6,437 bases of DNA from Deltaproteobacteria bacterium. Its GTDB lineage: Bacteria; Desulfobacterota; GWC2-55-46; S146-73. The notes beneath the pieces are model-generated. The model ran no database searches. It was not told where the DNA came from and saw only the letters and a list, made by a program, of their open reading frames with translations. The stretch spans positions 1-6,437 of the forward strand of contig WGFF01000311.1 in the NCBI GenBank assembly GCA_015492355.1. The letters are read 5' to 3'. Positions 1 to 4,121 of this stretch are shown here, one piece after another; position 1 is the first letter of the stretch; every line of letters begins with the position of its first letter. The position numbers and the translations under genes were made by a program.

Positions 1-7
1 GCTATCG

Positions 8-27
8 CCCTTTTTTGTAAAAAAGGG
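8..27. terminator. Perfect short hairpin ahead of purC; possible weak terminator of an upstream gene
   Basis: CCCTTTTTT at 8-16 is mirrored by AAAAAAGGG at 19-27, leaving a tight GT centre; in RNA the loop would be about four bases and the stem eight pairs. On the plus strand only a short TTT follows, so as an intrinsic terminator it is weak. One reading frame (codons from base 3) meets TAA at 18-20 inside the hairpin, so bases 1-20 could be the last codons of an upstream gene whose stop lies in the loop. The other two forward frames stay open past purC's start and so give no upstream stop. It could instead be an attenuator or chance. No upstream gene can be named from 20 bases. Confidence 0.35.
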
Positions 28-57
28 TTTCCCTCATGGAGCAGGGGAGTTCGGAAA

Positions 58-63
58 AGGAGG
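58..63 (+). promoter_or_regulatory. Strong Shine-Dalgarno site of purC
   Basis: AGGAGG at 58-63, inside a longer AAAAGGAGG, lies six bases before the ATG at 70. It is the best ribosome binding site in the window and fixes the purC start, even though the reading frame stays open upstream to the window edge. Confidence 0.8.
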
Positions 64-69
64 CATGAT

Positions 70-774
70 ATGGAGAAGGGTGAAAGGCTTTATGAGGGCA
101 AGGCAAAGATCATCTATTCCACAGATGACCCTGACCTTGTGGTACTCTATTTTAAGGACGAGGCTACTGCCTTCGATGGTAAGAAGAAGGGGATCATTGA
201 GAGCAAGGGAGTGGTAAACAACCGTATGTCCTCGCGTATATTCGAGTATCTGGAGGAGAGGGGTGTCAGGACCCATTTTGTGAAGATGCTTTCAGAAAGG
301 GAGATGCTTGTAAGGAGACTGGAGATAATACCTGTTGAGGTGATAGTGAGGAATGTGGTTGCAGGGAGTCTTGCAAAGAGGATGGGGGTTGAGGAGGGTA
401 CCCCGCTCAAGGAGACAGTGCTCGAGCTCTACTACAAGAGCGATCCCCTTGGAGACCCCATGATAAATGAGTATCACATAAAGGCGTTTGGCCTTGCGGA
501 GGAGGATGAGCTAAGGGTCATGAAGGAGACGGCCCTCAGGGTGAACGATCTTCTCAAACCCTTTTTCGACGAACGGGGCATTATACTTGTGGATTTTAAG
601 CTCGAGTTCGGAAGGCACAGGGGGGATATACTCCTTGGTGACGAGATAACCCCTGATGGGTGCAGGCTATGGGACAGGGAGACAAAGGAGAAGATGGACA
701 AGGACAGGTTCCGCAGAGACCTTGGCAGGGTCGAGGAGGCGTACAGGGATGTTCTTGAAAAGGTGCTCTCATGA
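70..774 (+). CDS. purC: Phosphoribosylaminoimidazole-succinocarboxamide synthase (SAICAR synthase)
   Basis: PurC is the cytosolic ATP-dependent ligase that joins aspartate to CAIR, giving SAICAR in IMP synthesis. The 234-residue protein has the usual length of the short bacterial form. Family signatures run in order: YEGKAK (residues 8-13), FKDEATAFDG (28-37), the PVEVIVRNVVAGS signature (88-100), ELYYKSD (119-125), DFKLEFG (175-181) and DEITPDGCRLWD (191-202), which together form the ATP and CAIR/aspartate sites. The start is set by the AGGAGG site six bases upstream and by the fact that homologues begin a few residues before YEGKAK. The ATG of purS overlaps its stop as ATGA, so the two are translationally coupled. 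Nothing looks broken. The identification rests on motif recognition and is very secure. Confidence 0.97.
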   Translation: MEKGERLYEGKAKIIYSTDDPDLVVLYFKDEATAFDGKKKGIIESKGVVNNRMSSRIFEYLEERGVRTHFVKMLSEREMLVRRLEIIPVEVIVRNVVAGSLAKRMGVEEGTPLKETVLELYYKSDPLGDPMINEYHIKAFGLAEEDELRVMKETALRVNDLLKPFFDERGIILVDFKLEFGRHRGDILLGDEITPDGCRLWDRETKEKMDKDRFRRDLGRVEEAYRDVLEKVLS

Positions 775-1010
775 AGGCAAGGGTATTCATTACACTTAAA
801 AAGGGGGTTCTCGATCCCCAGGGAAAGGCAATCCTTGGTGCCCTGAGGTCTCTCGGGTTCGATGAGGTCAGGGATGTGAGGACGGGTAAACTCATAGAGC
901 TCGAACTCGAGGGGTCTTCCAGGGATGAGGCTGAAAAGAGGATAGAAGGGATGTGCGAAAGGCTCCTTTCCAATCCAGTGGTCGAGGACTACAGGATAGA
1001 GGTGGATTGA
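771..1010 (+). CDS. purS: Phosphoribosylformylglycinamidine synthase subunit PurS
   Basis: PurS is the small structural subunit of the three-part FGAM synthase (PurS, PurQ, small PurL). It bridges the glutaminase PurQ and the synthetase PurL, which convert FGAR, glutamine and ATP to FGAM. The protein has 79 residues, normal for the family. It shows the expected KGVLDPQGKAI segment (residues 11-21), a central R-x-GK-x-IELELEG strand region (37-48) and the C-terminal LLSNPVVEDYRIEV segment (65-78). Its ATG overlaps the purC stop (ATGA) and purQ starts nine bases after its own stop, so the three genes form one translational unit. A separate PurS implies that the organism uses a small PurL rather than the long fused gammaproteobacterial enzyme. 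Confidence 0.95.
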   Translation: MKARVFITLKKGVLDPQGKAILGALRSLGFDEVRDVRTGKLIELELEGSSRDEAEKRIEGMCERLLSNPVVEDYRIEVD

Positions 1011-1019
1011 GGGAGGCTT

Positions 1020-1724
1020 ATGAAGTTCGGGGTGGTTGTCTTTCCAGGGTCGAACTGTGACCACGATGCCTACCATGTGCTGAAACACATACTGGGCAGG
1101 GATACAGAGTTTGTATGGCATGGGAGAACAGACCTCAAGGGGTTCGACTGTGTGGTCCTCCCCGGGGGTTTTTCCTATGGAGACTACCTAAGACCAGGTG
1201 CCATAGCAAGGTTTTCCCCTGTCATGGAGATGGTGGTGGACTTTGCCAGGAAGGGTGGGTTCGTCGTTGGTATATGCAACGGTTTCCAGATACTCACGGA
1301 GGCAGGGCTCCTTCCCGGGGTGCTCATGAGGAACAGGACACTCAAGTTTATATGCGATTACGTCCATGTAAGGGTGGAGACCACATCCACACCATTTACC
1401 TCACGGTACAGGGATGGAGAGGTGCTCAGGCTTCCCATAGCCCATGCGGATGGCAACTACTTTGCGGATGAGGATACCCTTAAGATCCTTGAGGACGAAG
1501 ACAGGATTGTCTTCAGGTACTCCACACCCGATGGCAGGATAGAGGATTCTTCCAATCCCAATGGTGCCCTGAGAAACATAGCAGGCATTCTGAACAGGGA
1601 GAGAAACGTACTCGGTATGATGCCCCACCCTGAAAGGGCATGTGAGGGGATACTGGGGAGCAGAGACGGGTTGAGGTTTTTTGAGTCCATAATAGATGCC
1701 ATAGAAGGGAGACCTTTTCTGTAA
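1020..1724 (+). CDS. purQ: Phosphoribosylformylglycinamidine synthase subunit PurQ (glutaminase)
   Basis: PurQ is the class I glutamine amidotransferase subunit of FGAM synthase; it hydrolyses glutamine and passes ammonia to PurL. The 234-residue protein is of family length. It opens with the Rossmann-like GVVVFPGSNCDHD, then has the LPGGFSYGDYLRPGAIA oxyanion region (residues 47-63). The nucleophile elbow GICNGFQ carries the predicted catalytic Cys86, and MPHPER near the C-terminus carries His203 and Glu205 of the triad. All catalytic residues are present. GGGAGG at 1011-1016, just before the ATG, is the likely ribosome binding site. The stop TAA is followed on the very next base by the GTG of the metF-like gene. 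purL, the usual neighbour, is absent here. Confidence 0.96.
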   Translation: MKFGVVVFPGSNCDHDAYHVLKHILGRDTEFVWHGRTDLKGFDCVVLPGGFSYGDYLRPGAIARFSPVMEMVVDFARKGGFVVGICNGFQILTEAGLLPGVLMRNRTLKFICDYVHVRVETTSTPFTSRYRDGEVLRLPIAHADGNYFADEDTLKILEDEDRIVFRYSTPDGRIEDSSNPNGALRNIAGILNRERNVLGMMPHPERACEGILGSRDGLRFFESIIDAIEGRPFL

Positions 1725-2594
1725 GTGCCTGAAAGCAGACTTGAAAGAGAGCTCCACTCCGGCAGGTTCGTCATAACAGCGGAGATATGCCCCCCCAGGG
1801 GGACGGATACAGAGGCATTCCTCCGCAAGGCGAGACTTCTCAGGGAATACATAGTCTCTGCCAATGTTACAGACAACCAGAGGGCTGTGATGAGGCTATC
1901 AAGCCTTGCCTGCTCTGTGCTCCTCCTCAAGGAGGGTGTGGAGCCTGTATTCCAGATGACATGCAGGGACAGAAACCGCATAGCCATACAGTCCGATCTC
2001 CTCGGTGCATGGGTGCTCGGTATAAGGAACATACTCGCCCTTACAGGGGACCACGTCCGTTTCGGTGATCACAGGGAGGCAAAGGCGGTCTTCGATCTCG
2101 ACTCTGTACAGCTCGTACACACCATAAAGAGACTCAACGAGGGCAGGAATCTCAAGGACAGGGAACTGCGGGGTTCGACGGATTTCTTTATAGGGGCGGT
2201 TGTCTCCCCTGAGGCAGAACCCTGGGAGCCTGAGGAGATAAAGTTCGAAAAGAAGATACAGGCAGGTGCACGGTTCTTCCAGACACAGGCGATATTCGAT
2301 ATGGAGAGGTTCAAGAGGTTTTTCGAGAGGGCTGAGAGGCTCGGGGTCAGGATACTGGGTGGCATACTGCTCCTTAAGTCAGCAAGGATGGCAGACTATC
2401 TCAACAGGAATGTGCCGGGGGTGAAGGTACCACAGGGACTCATAGATGAACTCCGATCCACCGATGACGAGCTCAAAAAGGGTGTGGAGATAGCCACAAG
2501 ACAGCTCCGAGAGCTTCGAGGTTTCTGTCACGGCGCCCACATAATGGCTATAGGTCAGGAAGAGAGTGTGGTGGATATCATTCAGGGGGCGTAG
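1725..2594 (+). CDS. metF: Methylenetetrahydrofolate reductase, short MetF type
   Basis: This enzyme is predicted to interconvert 5,10-methylene-THF and 5-methyl-THF using FAD, for methionine synthesis or the methyl branch of the Wood-Ljungdahl pathway. The 289 residues form one TIM barrel, close in length to E. coli MetF. Visible landmarks are AEICPPRG near the N-terminus with Glu20 (equivalent to the catalytic Glu28 of E. coli), the ALTGDH loop (105-110) with Asp109 (flavin-contacting Asp120 equivalent), FFQTQAIFD (184-192) with Gln188 at the folate site, and a C-terminal GFCHGAHIMAIG strand (266-277). The GTG start directly follows the purQ stop; an AAGGGAG at 1705-1711 is rather far, so translation is probably coupled. 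No separate MetV-like zinc protein or extra domain is encoded beside it. Its 3' end overlaps the convergent cupin gene by 17 bp. The family call is firm; direction and physiological electron donor are unknown. Confidence 0.9.
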   Translation: MPESRLERELHSGRFVITAEICPPRGTDTEAFLRKARLLREYIVSANVTDNQRAVMRLSSLACSVLLLKEGVEPVFQMTCRDRNRIAIQSDLLGAWVLGIRNILALTGDHVRFGDHREAKAVFDLDSVQLVHTIKRLNEGRNLKDRELRGSTDFFIGAVVSPEAEPWEPEEIKFEKKIQAGARFFQTQAIFDMERFKRFFERAERLGVRILGGILLLKSARMADYLNRNVPGVKVPQGLIDELRSTDDELKKGVEIATRQLRELRGFCHGAHIMAIGQEESVVDIIQGA

Positions 2595-2955
2595 CCCCTC
2601 CCTCAGTTGACGCATCCTCGGTGTGGTGGGGGGAGATGTGTCCTCCAGCAATGATGTATATAGCCTCCCTTTGAGTGGGGTTCTCAAGAAAGAAGACCTC
2701 GTCATCCCTTATATGGAATGCCTCGCCTGAGCTCACCATGAAGCTGGAGGTGGTATTCTTCACCCTGAGCCTTCCATCCACCACATAGACTATCTCTTCG
2801 TGTCCCCTGCCCGGGGCTATCCTTCTTCCGGATTCGTTCGGTCTCATCCGCCCGTAGAGGAGATAGACCGCATGGCTGTTGAGGTCCCTGAATCCTAAAC
2901 AGTACTCACCATCTGTGGATGATTCCAGAAGTTGCGGTAGTTTAAATATCTTCAT
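2578..2955 (-). CDS. Single-domain cupin protein of unknown function
   Basis: The 125-residue protein has a cupin beta-barrel fold by pattern: a strand-rich core with GHEEIVYVVDG (residues 51-61), matching the E-x6-G half of cupin motif 1, then SSGEAFHIRDDEVFFLEN (75-92), matching the G-D-x-x-x-I-P / N part of motif 2. The paired histidines usually found just before that Glu are replaced (Pro48, Arg50), leaving only His52, and the motif 2 histidine is Val or Phe, so the usual metal site looks incomplete. The last 15 or so residues (HHTEDASTEGG onward) are polar, probably disordered, and partly written over the metF 3' end. It starts 21 bases after the AbrB-like gene stop on the same strand, so the two are likely co-transcribed. 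The ribosome site is weak (a bare AGG). Members of this fold include enzymes, sugar isomerases and ligand sensors; no specific function can be assigned. Confidence 0.75.
   Translation of the reverse strand: MKIFKLPQLLESSTDGEYCLGFRDLNSHAVYLLYGRMRPNESGRRIAPGRGHEEIVYVVDGRLRVKNTTSSFMVSSGEAFHIRDDEVFFLENPTQREAIYIIAGGHISPHHTEDASTEGGATPPE
2585..2599. terminator. GC-rich hairpin spanning the convergent metF/cupin ends
   Basis: GGGGC at 2586-2590 pairs with GCCCC at 2594-2598 around a GTA loop, extended by a G-T wobble at 2585/2599. The metF stop TAG (2592-2594) lies at the loop, and the cupin stop is just to the left at 2578-2580. There is no T-run on either strand, so it is not a classical intrinsic terminator. 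As the only strong fold where two convergent genes collide, it may slow or stop transcription from both sides, or it may be chance. Confidence 0.3.
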
Positions 2956-2976
2956 AAACCTACGATGACACAGGGG

Positions 2977-3177
2977 TCATGCCATTGTTTCCATGGAGTC
3001 CCTGAAGTGTTTAAGGAAGTTCTCCTCCCTTACGGGTTTTATGATGATCCTTCGCTTTTTTCTATCGAGCTCTATCTCAACCTCTGCCCCTGGTATGAGT
3101 TCAAGACTCCTCAGGTACTCCTCGGGCAGTACCACACCTTCCTTGCCCTTTTCTATGAGTATTATCTTCTCTTTCAT
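2977..3177 (-). CDS. AbrB/MazE/SpoVT-fold small DNA-binding protein
   Basis: The 66-residue protein matches the swapped-hairpin AbrB domain: a first strand MKEKIILIEKGKEGVVLP, then EEYLRSLELIPGAEVEIELD (residues 19-38; a helix, the L-x-PG-x-x-V turn and a strand), and a final RRIIIKPV strand (42-49). A charged tail of about 17 residues (REENFLKHFRDSMETMA) follows, as in antitoxins whose tail grips a toxin. Proteins of this fold bind DNA as dimers and either regulate transcription or act as antitoxins (MazE, VapB). No PIN-domain or MazF-like toxin lies beside it; its only partner is the cupin gene 21 bases downstream. No clear Shine-Dalgarno site precedes the ATG. The repeats and inverted repeat upstream are candidate autoregulatory operators. 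Fold call fairly sure; role open. Confidence 0.8.
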   Translation of the reverse strand: MKEKIILIEKGKEGVVLPEEYLRSLELIPGAEVEIELDRKKRRIIIKPVREENFLKHFRDSMETMA

Positions 3178-3197
3178 GTCTTTTTGTCGAGTGGAAG

Positions 3198-3215
3198 ACC
3201 CTCTTTATAGAGGGT
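3198..3215. repeat. 7-bp perfect inverted repeat upstream of the AbrB-like gene
   Basis: ACCCTCT at 3198-3204 and AGAGGGT at 3209-3215 flank a TTAT centre. The element ends about 20 bases before the AbrB-like ATG, inside the predicted leader of its mRNA. It has no T-run after it on either strand, so termination is unlikely. A dyad operator for the AbrB-like protein, or a 5' mRNA hairpin, are the two plausible readings. Read on the minus strand the right-hand half includes TATAAA (3209-3204), which might also serve as a weak alternative -10 box. Confidence 0.45.
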
Positions 3216-3224
3216 TACAGTCCA

Positions 3225-3248
3225 CCTTCTGTAAAACCTTCCGTAAAG
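3225..3248. repeat. Two tandem 12-bp direct repeats in the divergent promoter region
   Basis: CCTTCTGTAAAA (3225-3236) is followed directly by CCTTCCGTAAAG (3237-3248), with 10 of 12 bases identical. A 12-bp period is close to one helical turn, so two protein subunits would bind the same DNA face. The pair lies between the AbrB-like gene and the divergent promoters, just downstream of the predicted minus-strand transcription start and about 60 bp upstream of the kdsB -35 box. It is a candidate operator. Confidence 0.5.
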
Positions 3249-3268
3249 GTAATCTCTCTTAAGACTAT

Positions 3269-3297
3269 AGTATCCATGTATTTTGCGATGATTTCAA
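3269..3297 (-). promoter_or_regulatory. Predicted sigma70-type promoter of the AbrB-like/cupin operon
   Basis: Read on the minus strand, TTGAAA (3297-3292, five of six consensus bases) and GATACT (3274-3269, four of six) are separated by the ideal 17 bases. Transcription would start near 3262, giving a leader of about 85 bases that contains both the 12-bp repeats and the inverted repeat. Predicted from consensus only. Confidence 0.5.
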
Positions 3298-3305
3298 CCC
3301 TTTTC

Positions 3306-3334
3306 TTGACATAGAGGTTGTATTTGAATAATAT
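3306..3334 (+). promoter_or_regulatory. Predicted strong sigma70-type promoter of the kdsB-pyrG-kdsA operon
   Basis: A perfect -35 box TTGACA (3306-3311) and a -10 box TAATAT (3329-3334, with the key second A and last T) are separated by the ideal 17 bases. The predicted start point is about 3341, only two or three bases before the kdsB ATG at 3343. The -35 box lies 8 bp from the -35 box of the divergent minus-strand promoter, so the two polymerases would compete or be jointly regulated. Confidence 0.65.
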
Positions 3335-3342
3335 TGACCGAA

Positions 3343-4098
3343 ATGGGAGTTGTTGTGGTTATTCCTGCAAGATTCGGTGCCACCCGTCTGGAGGGGAAGG
3401 TCATTGCGGATATATGCGGGAAGCCCATGGTTCAGCACGTCTACGAGCGTGCGGGCAGGGCAGGGCTTGTGGACGATGTTATGGTTGCGACGGATGACAG
3501 AAGGGTGGTGGATGTGGTGGAGGGTTTCGGTGGGAAGGTTGTCCTTACGTCCCCTCACCTCAGGTCTGGCACAGACAGGGTTGCAGAGGCTGTGGAAGGA
3601 CTGGATGTGGAGATAGTGGTTAATCTACAGGCAGATGAGCCACTCGTTGAGCCTGATATGATAGATTCTGCGATAAAACCCCTTGTGGATGACCCTGCCA
3701 TACCACTCTGCACCCTCAAGACAAGGATAAGGGATGAGAGGGAGTTCAGAGACCCCAATGTTGTAAAGGTAGTTACTGACAGGGCAGGGTTTGCCCTTTA
3801 CTTTTCCAGGAGTCCTCTACCCTATTTCCCTGAAGGGGGTTTTGGTGGTTCAGAGGGGGGTAGTGCGTACAAGCATATAGGTCTGTATGTGTACCGCAAG
3901 GATTTTCTCATGGACCTTTCTGGACTCGAATCCACTCCCCTTGAAGGGATCGAGGGGCTGGAACAGCTCCGTGCCCTTGAGTACGGCTACAGGATAAGGG
4001 TTGTAGAGACCCACCACAATCCTGTCTCTGTGGATACCCCGGAAGACCTGGAAAGGGTAAGGCTTCTTATGAGGAACAGGATAACAGACCCTCATTGA
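3343..4098 (+). CDS. kdsB: 3-deoxy-manno-octulosonate cytidylyltransferase (CMP-Kdo synthetase)
   Basis: KdsB activates Kdo with CTP to CMP-Kdo, the donor for the Kdo transferase of lipopolysaccharide synthesis, in the cytoplasm. With the ATG at 3343 the protein has 251 residues (E. coli: 248). Motifs in order are the nucleotide-binding VVIPARFGATRLEGK (residues 5-19), GKPMVQHV (26-33), VATDD (48-52), SGTDRVAEA (75-83), NLQADEP (94-100) with metal-binding Asp98, YKHIGLYVYRKDF around 170-182, and SVDTPEDLERV near the C-terminus. The usual family Gly in the NLQGDEP motif is Ala97 here. A TTG at 3334 would add three residues, but it overlaps the -10 box and homologues match the ATG start, so I chose the ATG. 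No Shine-Dalgarno site precedes it. Its stop region overlaps possible pyrG starts. Confidence 0.94.
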   Translation: MGVVVVIPARFGATRLEGKVIADICGKPMVQHVYERAGRAGLVDDVMVATDDRRVVDVVEGFGGKVVLTSPHLRSGTDRVAEAVEGLDVEIVVNLQADEPLVEPDMIDSAIKPLVDDPAIPLCTLKTRIRDEREFRDPNVVKVVTDRAGFALYFSRSPLPYFPEGGFGGSEGGSAYKHIGLYVYRKDFLMDLSGLESTPLEGIEGLEQLRALEYGYRIRVVETHHNPVSVDTPEDLERVRLLMRNRITDPH

Positions 4099-4121
4099 CA
4101 CATTCTATGGCATCTTCATCC

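Noticed and set aside
1..69. Upstream in-frame extension of purC to the window start
   Set aside because: The frame is open, but the AGGAGG six bases before ATG 70 and the family N-terminus make the ATG the clear start.
474..1121. Minus-strand open frame of 215 codons across purC and purS
   Set aside because: It lies opposite two certain genes, has no recognisable motif, and its composition is what the complement of these genes gives.
3204..3235. TTTACA (3235-3230) with TATAAA (3209-3204) as the main minus-strand promoter
   Set aside because: The spacer would be 20 bases, too long for a good sigma70 promoter; TTGAAA/GATACT with 17 bases further upstream is better.
2965..3262. Plus-strand open frames opposite the AbrB-like gene
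   Set aside because: The minus-strand product has a clear AbrB-type pattern; the plus-strand translations show no family features and are rich in Phe, Leu and Ser as expected of a shadow.
3334..3342. TTG at 3334 as the kdsB start
   Set aside because: It overlaps the -10 box of a strong promoter, has no ribosome site and adds residues not seen in homologues.
2578..3342. A toxin-antitoxin module around the AbrB-like gene
   Set aside because: No PIN, MazF, RelE or other toxin-like frame is present next to it on either strand; the neighbour is a cupin.
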